DNA of 6,334 nucleotides from BOG-908 sp964242035 (GTDB lineage: Bacteria; Pseudomonadota; Alphaproteobacteria; Acetobacterales; Acetobacteraceae), in the NCBI GenBank assembly GCA_964242035.1, contig CAXTCL010000219.1, positions 1 to 6,334 on the forward strand, read 5' to 3'. Position 1 is the first letter of the stretch, and every line of letters starts with the position of its first letter. Below, piece after piece: positions 1-5,576 of this stretch. A program made the translations under genes and the position numbers. The notes beneath the pieces were generated by a model. It was given only the letters and a program-made list of their open reading frames with translations, had not been told where the DNA came from and made no database searches.

Positions 1-53
1 CAAAAGTTTTTTGCTTCTTTTTTTCAAAAAAGAAGGCCTTCCTTGCCTTCCTT
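1..53 (+). repeat. AT-rich hairpin repeat, copy 1 (CTTC/GAAG subtype), inside a CDS
   Basis: The core is AAAAGTTTTTTG, then arm CTTC, seven T, C, six A, arm GAAG, then a pyrimidine-rich tail of two GCCTTCCTT units. Bases 1-44 are identical to 4480-4523, and bases 1-34 are identical to 6301-6334. Unlike the other copies it lies within an open reading frame. The left boundary is cut by the window edge. Confidence 0.9.
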
Positions 54-86
54 CTCTGCCTGGCCACCACCGCCCAAGCCCAAGCC
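3..86 (+). other. Sec signal peptide encoded by repeat copy 1
   Basis: In the frame of the GH5-like gene, repeat copy 1 reads KVFCFFFSKKKAFLAFL and continues as LCLATTAQAQA. This has a lysine-rich n-region, a hydrophobic core and AxA cleavage sites; cleavage after the alanine at 78-80 or 84-86 is likely. The AFLAFL core comes from two tandem 9-mers GCCTTCCTT (36-44 and 45-53), the first of which is shared with the intergenic copy at 4480. The residues before KKK are unusually aromatic, so the true N-terminus may differ if a start codon or a homopolymer length is wrong. No lipobox is seen. Confidence 0.6.
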
Positions 87-1517
87 CAAACCTACGCCAC
101 CCTCGCCGGCGAGCCAGACCCGCGTGATTTCGTCAAGCGGACCGGCAGCACGCTGACCCTGCAGGACCGCACGATGCGGTTTGGTGGCGTGAACATCACC
201 TGGCTCGGCCTGCGCCAGGACGGCACGAGTGCGCCCCGGCGCCCGACCGTCTTCGAGGTGCGCGACGCGCTGGCCACCGCACGCGCGCTGGGCGCCGAGG
301 TGGTCCGCCTGCCCGGACTGGCGTCCACCGCCGGCTGCAAACTCTGCCTCGAACCCACGCCCGGCCAGATGAACCCGGACGTCTTCGCGCAGATCGACCT
401 GGTTCTGGACACGGCGCGTGACATGGGCCTGAAACTCATCCTGCCGCTGGCCGATTCCGGCGCCGATTGCGACGGGCCGGGCGCAGCCGGTGTCATCTGC
501 GCCAGCACGCCGCAAGCCGGCGCCGGGTCAGGCCACGCCGCGTTCTTCACGGACCCTCGCGCCCAGGCGGCGTTCGCCGCGCGCGTGCGTGCCATCCTGA
601 CACACGTCAACAGCCTGAGCGGCGCGGTTTACGGCAATGACCCGGCGATCCTTGCCTGGGAGGATTGCGATGCCTGTGCCGCCGCCGGCGAGGCGAACGC
701 CGTATCGGCCTGGGTGGAGCGCACGGGCCAGGTGGTGAAGGCGGCGGACACGCGCCACCTCTATGAAAGCGGCGCGTTTGCCGGCCATGTCGGCCCTGCC
801 GCCTCGGGCGGCGTGGGCGCCACGCTGTATGCACCGCCGAGCGTGGATGTCATCGGCGACCGGCCTGCCATCACAGGCGATCCCGCCAGCGTGCGGGCCG
901 CGCTGTCCCGCCAGGTTGAAAGCGTCAGCACGGCCGGCCGCGCCTACATCCTCGACGATTTCGGCTGGGCGCCGACGTTATGGCATACCGAGGCGGACCT
1001 TGAAGCCTGGCTAGCGGACGTCGTCCGTGGCCGCCTGCTCCAGGGCGCGCTCACCGGCAACCTGCAGGCGCATGCCGACCAGGGCGGCTACCTGCCCCCG
1101 CCGCCGCCTGCCGGCCCCGGGCTGGCCGCGCTGTATTTCCCCGGCGTGGCCACGCCGGACGTGAACCTGGCGACGATGGAGGAGCGCGGCCGCGCCCTGC
1201 GCCGCTTCAACTTCGCTATGGTGGATGTGACGCTCGCACCGTCTTACCTGCTGACCCCGCAACCGGAAATCCTGAGCGTGACGCACGGGCGCATCACCTG
1301 GCGCGGCTCTGCCGGTGCGGCGAGCTACACGGTGGAGCGCTCGCCCGATCCATCCGCGCCCGGCACGTGGACCACGCTGTGCGACGGCTGCGCCACGGAT
1401 GTGCCCGGCTTCTGGCAGGACCCGTCGCCACCGGACGCGCCGGCGTATTACCGGGTGATGCCGCTGAACATAAACGGCCACCGGGCGGTGCCTTCGGAGC
1501 CGTTTAAGGGCAGCTAG
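3..1517 (+). CDS. Secreted GH5-like TIM-barrel protein with C-terminal FnIII-like domain, 5'-partial
   Basis: The frame is open from base 3 to the TAG at 1515-1517 (504 visible residues) and has no ATG, GTG or TTG before 174, so the true start lies left of the window. The ATG at 174 is too late: upstream codons give a signal peptide and then DFVKRTGSTLTLQDRTMRFG, which reads as the first strands of a GH5-type barrel. Visible residues 9-28 look like a Sec signal (KKK, then AFLAFLLCLATT, then AQAQA). FFTDP (visible residues 181-185), VNSLSGAVYG and DPAILAWE (213-220) resemble GH5 mannanase/cellulase-type proteins. The usual Asn-Glu after the AWE motif is replaced within AWEDCDAC (218-225), and the nucleophile motif appears as LDDFG (317-321), so hydrolase activity is doubtful. 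Residues about 421-500 (ITWRGSAGAASYTVERS, then YYRV) look like fibronectin III. There are three CxxC motifs (CKLC, CDAC, CDGC). It is probably exported and carbohydrate-binding or cell-wall associated; the substrate is unknown. Family assignment is by eye. Confidence 0.82.
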   Translation, partial: KVFCFFFSKKKAFLAFLLCLATTAQAQAQTYATLAGEPDPRDFVKRTGSTLTLQDRTMRFGGVNITWLGLRQDGTSAPRRPTVFEVRDALATARALGAEVVRLPGLASTAGCKLCLEPTPGQMNPDVFAQIDLVLDTARDMGLKLILPLADSGADCDGPGAAGVICASTPQAGAGSGHAAFFTDPRAQAAFAARVRAILTHVNSLSGAVYGNDPAILAWEDCDACAAAGEANAVSAWVERTGQVVKAADTRHLYESGAFAGHVGPAASGGVGATLYAPPSVDVIGDRPAITGDPASVRAALSRQVESVSTAGRAYILDDFGWAPTLWHTEADLEAWLADVVRGRLLQGALTGNLQAHADQGGYLPPPPPAGPGLAALYFPGVATPDVNLATMEERGRALRRFNFAMVDVTLAPSYLLTPQPEILSVTHGRITWRGSAGAASYTVERSPDPSAPGTWTTLCDGCATDVPGFWQDPSPPDAPAYYRVMPLNINGHRAVPSEPFKGS

Positions 1518-1796
1518 GTTGGTGGCGGGTGGGCAAGACAGGAAGCAAGCAGCGTCCAGTCAATTTTTGTCAGGCTGGCCAGCGTGGCAGCCCCGGATCG
1601 TATTCCTGAGATAAAAGCGCTTTCGCGTTGTCCCCGCTGCCTCGGTATTGTGGAAAACGCTAAGAATTCCGAATGCGGAGAAGTAAAAGTTTTTTGGTCC
1701 TGTTTTGCAAAAAAGAACTACTTTCTTGCTGCTGTCCGCCTGTCCGAGCTACGCTATGAAACGCTGAAACTTCGTCCGCGCAGAAACGCCTGATGC
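1518..1796. other. Convergent intergenic gap with one solitary repeat
   Basis: This 279-bp gap lies between the convergent ends of the GH5-like gene (+) and the 46-aa gene (-). It contains repeat copy 2, a perfect 10-bp palindrome GCTGGCCAGC (1574-1583) and the palindrome AAAGCGCTTT (1614-1623). I see no credible gene, tRNA or promoter. No classical stem plus T-tract terminator is present, so the repeat hairpin is the best candidate for transcription punctuation. Confidence 0.6.
1684..1730 (+). repeat. AT-rich hairpin repeat, copy 2 (GTCC subtype), solitary
   Basis: TAAAAGTTTTTTGGTCC is followed by a degenerate T-rich loop side (TGTTTTG), six A and GAAC, then a pyrimidine-rich tail. The upstream flank AATGCGG-AGAAG (1672-1683) is shared, apart from one base, with the flank of copy 6 (5564-5576), so the family extends beyond the hairpin. 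It has no inverted partner nearby, and its arms (GTCC/GAAC) carry a mismatch, suggesting a decaying copy. Its position between convergent genes would suit a terminator in either direction. Confidence 0.85.
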
Positions 1797-1937
1797 TCAG
1801 GCGTAAATGACAGCGCGATCGTGCTGGGAGACTTCCGCCAACAGCGACCACACACGGTTGGGTTCCATGTCCACTTCCGGGTCGTTGAGCAGGCGCTCAA
1901 GCTCCTCGAGCTTGCTGACGTAGTCCGTGTCGTTCAT
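1797..1937 (-). CDS. 46-aa small protein resembling the N-terminus of class I release factors
   Basis: ATG at 1937-1935, stop TGA at 1799-1797. A GGAG ribosome binding site (complement of 1946-1949) lies 8 nt upstream. The protein is acidic and apparently helical: MNDTDYVSKLEELERLLNDP, then EVDMEPNRVWSLLAEVSQHD and RAVIYA. The stretch LEELERLLNDPEV resembles the start of the N-terminal helical region of RF1/RF2 (compare LEALLSDPEV), but the codon-recognition and GGQ domains are absent, so it is not a release factor. It has no signal peptide, membrane segment or cysteine. It lies 57 bp behind the 406-aa gene on the same strand and is probably cotranscribed with it. The clean start, good ribosome binding site and plausible composition support a real gene; its function is unknown. 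Confidence 0.72.
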   Translation of the reverse strand: MNDTDYVSKLEELERLLNDPEVDMEPNRVWSLLAEVSQHDRAVIYA

Positions 1938-1945
1938 TTCACCAA

Positions 1946-1949
1946 CTCC
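1946..1949 (-). promoter_or_regulatory. Ribosome binding site GGAG of the 46-aa gene
   Basis: On the minus strand GGAG precedes ATG by 8 nt. Its first two G residues (1949-1948) are the last two bases of the adjacent hairpin stem, so folding would hide half of the site. Confidence 0.7.
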
Positions 1950-1984
1950 AGAGCCGCGTCTTCCATCGGAAAACGTGGCTCTGG
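1948..1984 (-). promoter_or_regulatory. Intercistronic hairpin sequestering a ribosome binding site
   Basis: CCAGAGCCGCGT (1948-1959) pairs with ACGTGGCTCTGG (1973-1984): 12 bp with one wobble. After a C-A mismatch, TTCC (1961-1964) pairs with GGAA (1968-1971) around the loop ATC. It starts 10 nt after the stop codon of the 406-aa gene and ends inside the GGAG of the 46-aa gene. No T-tract follows on the minus strand, so it is not a typical terminator. A ribosome stopping at 1995 would reach the 5' arm and could open the stem, which suits translational coupling. It could instead stabilise the 3' end of the upstream message. Confidence 0.75.
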
Positions 1985-1994
1985 AACTCGGGTT

Positions 1995-3215
1995 TCACGT
2001 GGACGACAACACCGCAGGCGCCAGTGCCGGCAGCTTGGCCTGCGGGTGGCCGGGATTGCGGAAACGCAGTTCGCCAGACGGCTGGCCCTCGGTCTCCTCC
2101 GGTCCCAGCAGCTCGAGACGGGAGGCGCAGGTGACCGCCACGACGGATCGGGCTTCCGGCTTGGTCATGAAATGACGCGCCTCGCCCTCAAGCCGCAGCT
2201 GCGCGCGCAAGGCCTGCCACTCGGGCCGGTCAGTGTCCTCGATGAACATCGCCAGTATGCCGGCGCGCGTGCCGGTCAGCCTGGTGGGTGCGATATCCGC
2301 CATACGGCGGTGCACGGCGCCGGCGACCGCATCTTCCCGTCCGGCCCGCGCGGCCAGCACGAACACGCCGGCGCCGGCCGAGGTGACACCCAGATGCGCC
2401 TCGGGCCCGAACTCCCGCCGCAGGCGCGGCATCAGGTCGCTTTCCGTGCCGCCGCGGTCGCCCATCTGTGCGGCTGCCAGCATAAGCGGGTCGAGCCGGA
2501 GCACGGCCGCCTCGTCGTGGTCGGCACGGCGCTGCTCGGAGAGCATCTTGGTGATGCGGCGGTGCAGCTCGGCCAGAGGCGGCGTGCCGTCCTCCGTGGT
2601 CTTTAGCCCCTTGGGCAGCGTCATCTTGAGCAGATAGCGGCCAGGATGGGCGGCCAGCCAGCTTTGCAGGTCCGGGTCCACCCGGTCCATGAGCTGGGAC
2701 CAGGCGCGGCGGTGCAGGTCGCGCCCGGCTTCCGCGGATACCACTTCGCAGGCCACCTCCGCCTCGCAGTTCTGCCGATGGAGCAGGAGGTCATAAGGGG
2801 CACCGTCGTTCAGCCCGTCGAAGCCCACGTCGAAACCGCGACGGCGCTGCAGGCCGGCGGTGCGCATCATGTGAAACAGCGGCACCAAGTTGCCGGCGCC
2901 GCGCATCGCCGCGGCCAGCGTCTCTTCCAGCCGTCGCCTCCCGGCGGCCGTCAACTGTTCGGCCAGGTCCACCACCTCGGCGGCAAGCGAGACGATCCGC
3001 CGGTCCAGCGTGGTGAGCGGCGTGTTGCGGCCAGGGCGGCGCAGGCGCTCCAGCGTCAGCTCCAGGGCGTGCAACTGGCACAGGCCGCGGCCCGCGTAGG
3101 TTGGCCCGCAGCCGCGTTTCAGCTCCGCCATCCGCGCTTGCCACACGTGCCGGCCAATACGGTCAACGAGTGCGTTCAGGGCTTCGGACAGGTCGGTGTC
3201 AACCGCGGGGTTCAT
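1995..3215 (-). CDS. Unrecognised 406-aa protein with weak nuclease-fold-like motif
   Basis: ATG at 3215-3213 (MNPAVDTDLSEALNALVDRI), stop TGA at 1997-1995. I do not recognise a named family. The N-terminal ~110 residues look helical and basic (LELTLERLRRPG; LDRRIVSLAAEVVDLAEQL). A central alpha/beta segment contains PYDLLLHRQ (140-148), EAEVACEVVSAEAGRDLHRR (151-170) and GRYLLKMTLPKGL (192-204). The D-x(n)-ExxCE arrangement recalls PD-(D/E)xK nucleases, but the usual lysine is absent, so this is only a hint. A second alpha/beta part follows: VLRLDPLML, FGPEAHLGVTSAGAGVFVLA, TGTRAGILAMFIEDTDRPEW, then VVAVTCASRLELL. There is no signal peptide or membrane segment, so it is probably cytoplasmic. 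No good ribosome binding site precedes the start, although a hairpin lies at 3228-3251. It follows aroC on the same strand after a 104-bp gap and precedes the coupled 46-aa gene. High-GC third positions and the long frame support a real gene. Confidence 0.85.
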   Translation of the reverse strand: MNPAVDTDLSEALNALVDRIGRHVWQARMAELKRGCGPTYAGRGLCQLHALELTLERLRRPGRNTPLTTLDRRIVSLAAEVVDLAEQLTAAGRRRLEETLAAAMRGAGNLVPLFHMMRTAGLQRRRGFDVGFDGLNDGAPYDLLLHRQNCEAEVACEVVSAEAGRDLHRRAWSQLMDRVDPDLQSWLAAHPGRYLLKMTLPKGLKTTEDGTPPLAELHRRITKMLSEQRRADHDEAAVLRLDPLMLAAAQMGDRGGTESDLMPRLRREFGPEAHLGVTSAGAGVFVLAARAGREDAVAGAVHRRMADIAPTRLTGTRAGILAMFIEDTDRPEWQALRAQLRLEGEARHFMTKPEARSVVAVTCASRLELLGPEETEGQPSGELRFRNPGHPQAKLPALAPAVLSST

Positions 3216-3227
3216 GACTATGACAAT

Positions 3228-3251
3228 GGGGAATGCACCATGCCGTTCCCC
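3228..3251 (-). promoter_or_regulatory. Hairpin in the 5' leader of the 406-aa gene
   Basis: GGGGAA (3228-3233) pairs with TTCCCC (3246-3251), with a small inner GCA/TGC pairing. It ends 12 bp before the ATG at 3215, where a ribosome binding site would normally lie and none is visible. It could protect the 5' end of the message, bind a regulator, or be chance. Confidence 0.4.
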
Positions 3252-3257
3252 AGCAAC

Positions 3258-3287
3258 ATTTCAGTGATTTAAGAATTTAGTCAGCAA
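3258..3287 (-). promoter_or_regulatory. Weak candidate promoter for the 406-aa gene
   Basis: This is the only markedly AT-rich stretch in the aroC/406-aa gap. On the minus strand it reads TTGCTG, 18 bp, TGAAAT, a poor match to a sigma-70 promoter. A start just downstream would place the 3228-3251 hairpin near the 5' end of the transcript. The 406-aa gene may equally be read through from aroC, since no repeat pair or terminator separates them. Confidence 0.22.
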
Positions 3288-3319
3288 GGCGCGGCGAGTC
3301 GGGCGGGTGCGGTCGCAAT

Positions 3320-4390
3320 TCAGCCGCATTGCGCGCGGTGTCGCAGCGCGTGGTCGGCCAGCACACAGGCCAGCATCGCCTCGCCTACCGGCACCGCGCG
3401 TATGCCCACGCAGGGGTCGTGGCGTCCCTGTGTGCTGACATCCACGTTCTGCCCCGACGCGTCCACGCTCTGCCGCGCGGTCAGGATGGAGCTGGTGGGC
3501 TTCACCGCAAACCGCGCCACCACCGGCTGGCCGGTGGCGATCCCGCCCAGCACGCCGCCGGCATGGTTGCTGCCAAAGCGGAGCACGCCGTCTTCCATGC
3601 GCATCTCGTCGGCATTTGCCTCGCCGGTCAGTGCCGCGGCCGCGAAGCCGTCGCCCAGCTCCACGCCCTTCACCGCGTTTATGCTCATCAGCGCGGCTGC
3701 GATGTCCGCGTCGAGCTTGCCGTAGAGCGGCGCCCCCAGTCCGGCCGGCACGCCGTCCGCCACCAGCTCGATCACCGCACCAACCGAGGAGCCGGCGCGG
3801 CGTATTGCCAGCAGCTCGGTCTCCCACGCAGCGGCGGTGACGGGATCGGGGCAGAAAAACGGGTTACGCTCCACCTCCGCCCAGTCCCAGCGCGCGCGGT
3901 CAATGGCGTGTCCGCCCACCTGCACCAGCGCGCCGCGCACACGCACGGCGGCGCCCAGCACCAGGCGCGCCACGGCACCTGCCGCCACCCGGCAGGCCGT
4001 CTCGCGCGCCGAGCTGCGGCCGCCGCCGCGGTAGTCGCGCAGGCCGTATTTCTGGTCGTAGGTGAGGTCGGCGTGTCCTGGGCGGTACTGCTGGGCGATG
4101 TTGCCGTAATCGCGCGAGCGCTGGTCCACATTGTCGATCTGCAGGGCGATCGGCGTGCCGGTGGTGCGGCCCTCGAAGGTGCCGGACAGGAGGCGCACCT
4201 GGTCCGGCTCCTGCCGCTGCGTGGTGAAGCGGGACTGGCCTGGGCGGCGGCGGTCCAAGAACGGCTGGATGTCTTGCTCCGTCAGCGGCAGAAGCGGCGG
4301 GCAGCCGTCGATGACGCAGCCGATCGCGGTGCCGTGGCTTTCGCCCCAGGTGGTGACGCGGAACAGGTGGCCGAAGGTGTTGTGGCTCAC
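3320..4390 (-). CDS. aroC: Chorismate synthase
   Basis: Converts 5-enolpyruvylshikimate 3-phosphate to chorismate with reduced flavin, the last common step of the cytoplasmic shikimate pathway. The 356 residues match the usual length of about 360. Family signatures are plain: GHLFRVTTWGESHG (7-20, His19), DRRRPGQSRFTTQRQEPDQV (46-65), RPGHADLTYDQKYGLRDYRG (103-122, His106), GGGRSSARET (122-131), SNHAGGVLGGI (274-284) and GRHDPCVGIRAVPV (322-335). The start is GTG at 4390-4388; the protein then aligns with family N-termini without gap, so no upstream ATG is needed. The only purine-rich site upstream is AAGAAGG at the edge of repeat copy 3, 11 nt before GTG. It lies downstream of fabI, an adjacency often seen in Alphaproteobacteria, separated by an inverted repeat pair. 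The stop is TGA at 3322-3320. Confidence 0.98.
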   Translation of the reverse strand: MSHNTFGHLFRVTTWGESHGTAIGCVIDGCPPLLPLTEQDIQPFLDRRRPGQSRFTTQRQEPDQVRLLSGTFEGRTTGTPIALQIDNVDQRSRDYGNIAQQYRPGHADLTYDQKYGLRDYRGGGRSSARETACRVAAGAVARLVLGAAVRVRGALVQVGGHAIDRARWDWAEVERNPFFCPDPVTAAAWETELLAIRRAGSSVGAVIELVADGVPAGLGAPLYGKLDADIAAALMSINAVKGVELGDGFAAAALTGEANADEMRMEDGVLRFGSNHAGGVLGGIATGQPVVARFAVKPTSSILTARQSVDASGQNVDVSTQGRHDPCVGIRAVPVGEAMLACVLADHALRHRAQCG

Positions 4391-4400
4391 AGGAAGAGAT

Positions 4401-4436
4401 GCCTTCTTTTTCGAAGAAAAGAAGCAAAAGACTCTT
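4401..4436 (-). repeat. AT-rich hairpin repeat, copy 3 (CTTC/GAAG subtype), left half of pair A
   Basis: An inverted copy. Read on the minus strand it has CTTC, a T-rich run, C, A-rich run and GAAG, then GGC. It matches 32 of 36 positions of its partner (copy 4) when reverse-complemented. All four differences are transitions, two of which would stay G-U paired in a minus-strand transcript. Its edge provides AAGAAGG upstream of the aroC GTG start. Confidence 0.88.
4402..4408 (-). promoter_or_regulatory. Probable aroC ribosome binding site within repeat copy 3
   Basis: AAGAAGG on the minus strand lies 11 nt before the GTG start. The intervening CATCTCTTCCT has no purine-rich alternative. The spacing is slightly long, so the assignment is tentative. 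Confidence 0.45.
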
Positions 4437-4441
4437 GAGTC

Positions 4442-4477
4442 CCCTGTCGCGTGCCAGCCGGAGACCCGCCGACAGGG
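4442..4477. repeat. GC-rich inverted repeat in the spacer of pair A
   Basis: CCCTGTCG (4442-4449) pairs perfectly with CGACAGGG (4470-4477) around a 20-nt loop. It sits centrally between the two facing AT-rich copies, at the tip of the larger stem they could form. Confidence 0.65.
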
Positions 4478-4479
4478 CG

Positions 4480-4523
4480 CAAAAGTTTTTTGCTTCTTTT
4501 TTTCAAAAAAGAAGGCCTTCCTT
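4480..4523 (+). repeat. AT-rich hairpin repeat, copy 4 (CTTC/GAAG subtype), right half of pair A
   Basis: All 44 bases are identical to window bases 1-44. The tail CCTTCCTT runs into the fabI stop codon (4524-4522), so two bases of the TAA belong to the repeat. Reading along fabI transcription, it is the first element after the stop and a likely 3'-end structure. Confidence 0.92.
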
Positions 4524-5364
4524 ACTCTTCCGTCACCGCCGCAATGTCAGGCGCCTTCGGGTTCTTCATCCCGATCACATGATACCCGCAATCCACATGG
4601 TGCACCTCGCCCGTCACCGCCGTGGACAGGTCCGACAGCAGGTACAACCCGGCGCCGCCCACCTCGTCGACGCCCACATTTCGCTCCATCGGGCTGTTGA
4701 GCTGGTTCCAGCGCAGGATGTAGCGGAAATCGCCTATGCCGTTGGCCGCCAGCGTCTTCAGCGGGCCGGCGCTGATCGCGTTCACGCGTATGCCGTCCGC
4801 CCCCAGATCCATCGCCAGATAGCGCACGGACGCCTCCAGCGCCGCCTTGGCCACACCCATCACGTTGTAATGCGGCACCACGCGCTCGGCGCCCAGATAG
4901 CTGAGCGTGAGCAGCGAGCCGCCCTGCGGCATCATCGCGGCGGCCCGGCGGCAGACGGAGGTGAACGAGAAGCAGGAGATGTCGAGCGCCTGCAGGAACA
5001 CCTCGCGCGGTGTATCCACGTAGCGGCCGCGCAGATACGCTTTGTCGGCGAACCCGATTGCGTGGACCAGGAAATCGATGGTGCCCCAGTCGGCGCGCAG
5101 CGCGTCGAAGACGGCGTCTATGCTGGCCTCGTCGGTCACGTCGCAGGGATGCACGTGGGACGCGCCGACGCTGGCTGCCAGCGGGCGCACCCGCTTGCCC
5201 AACGCCTCGCCCTGGTAGGTGAAGGCGATCTCCGCGCCCTGTGCGGCGCAAGCGGCGGCAATGCCCCACGCCAGCGAGCGGTCGTTCGCCACGCCCATGA
5301 TCACGCCCCGCTTGCCGGCCATCAGCGTTCCGCGGACCGGTAGGGTGTGAGTCTGGTCAGGCAT
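4522..5364 (-). CDS. fabI: Enoyl-[acyl-carrier-protein] reductase (NADH), FabI type
   Basis: Reduces trans-2-enoyl-ACP in the final step of each type II fatty acid elongation cycle; a cytosolic short-chain dehydrogenase fold. The 280 residues start MPDQTHTLPVRGTLMAGKRG. The nucleotide-binding motif is GVANDRSLAWGIA (24-36). The catalytic Tyr-x6-Lys is Y166 and K173 in HYNVMGVAK, preceded by conserved Y156 in LSYLGAE. RVNAISAGPLKTLAANGI (193-210) and the C-terminal VDCGYHVIGM are typical of FabI. Gly104 in HAIGFA corresponds to the glycine known in E. coli FabI for triclosan sensitivity. The ATG at 5364-5362 is chosen because GAGG lies 6 nt upstream and the length fits the family; the frame extends to a TTG in repeat copy 5 at 5502, which would add 46 unrelated residues. 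The stop TAA overlaps repeat copy 4. Confidence 0.98.
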   Translation of the reverse strand: MPDQTHTLPVRGTLMAGKRGVIMGVANDRSLAWGIAAACAAQGAEIAFTYQGEALGKRVRPLAASVGASHVHPCDVTDEASIDAVFDALRADWGTIDFLVHAIGFADKAYLRGRYVDTPREVFLQALDISCFSFTSVCRRAAAMMPQGGSLLTLSYLGAERVVPHYNVMGVAKAALEASVRYLAMDLGADGIRVNAISAGPLKTLAANGIGDFRYILRWNQLNSPMERNVGVDEVGGAGLYLLSDLSTAVTGEVHHVDCGYHVIGMKNPKAPDIAAVTEE

Positions 5365-5370
5365 AAGCGT

Positions 5371-5374
5371 CCTC
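5371..5374 (-). promoter_or_regulatory. Ribosome binding site GAGG of fabI
   Basis: GAGG on the minus strand lies 6 nt before the ATG at 5364. It decides this start over the 46-codon-longer TTG frame that begins inside repeat copy 5. Confidence 0.8.
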
Positions 5375-5465
5375 GGGGGAGTGCGGTAAGCGGGGCGGGC
5401 CAGGGTGGTGACACGGGCGGGCCGCGCTAGGCAAGGCTGGGTGGGTTTTGGGTGGTGCAAAGAAA

Positions 5466-5512
5466 GGAAGGCAAGCAGTTCTTTTTTGAAAAAAAGAACC
5501 AAAAAACTTTTA
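5466..5512 (-). repeat. AT-rich hairpin repeat, copy 5 (GTTC/GAAC subtype), left half of pair B
   Basis: An inverted copy. On the minus strand: TAAAAGTTTTTTGGTTC, T run, C, six A, GAAC, then TGCTTGCCTTCC. Its reverse complement matches copy 6 at 34 of 37 positions. It lies about 100 bp upstream of the fabI start. Confidence 0.9.
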
Positions 5513-5576
5513 CTACCCCGACGCTAAAACGCTCGCCCTGTCCGGAAAAACCCGGCTGGTGCAAATGCGGGAGAAG

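Noticed and set aside
48..62. Lipoprotein lipobox at FLLC in the signal peptide
   Set aside because: The residue before Cys is Leu, not Gly/Ala/Ser, and a good AQA cleavage site follows.
174..176. ATG 174 as the start of the GH5-like gene
   Set aside because: No ribosome binding site, and it would remove a signal peptide and the first barrel strands encoded in frame upstream.
1574..1583. Perfect palindrome GCTGGCCAGC as an operator or terminator
   Set aside because: No loop or T-tract and no promoter nearby; palindromes of this size are common in GC-rich DNA.
1584..1793. 69-aa plus-strand ORF containing CPRC and repeat-derived residues
   Set aside because: GTG start without a ribosome binding site, runs through repeat copy 2, and no family resemblance; probably a chance frame in the convergent gap.
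1821..2606. Plus-strand ORF (261 aa) opposite the 406-aa and 46-aa genes
   Set aside because: Arg/His/Gly-rich shadow translation, no ribosome binding site, and the minus frames have better composition and structure.
3329..4438. Long plus-strand ORF (369 aa) opposite aroC
   Set aside because: Antisense shadow of a clear chorismate synthase; low-complexity His/Arg/Ala-rich translation typical of high-GC antisense frames.
4399..5343. Plus-strand ORF (314 aa) opposite fabI
   Set aside because: Antisense shadow of fabI that starts inside repeat copy 3.
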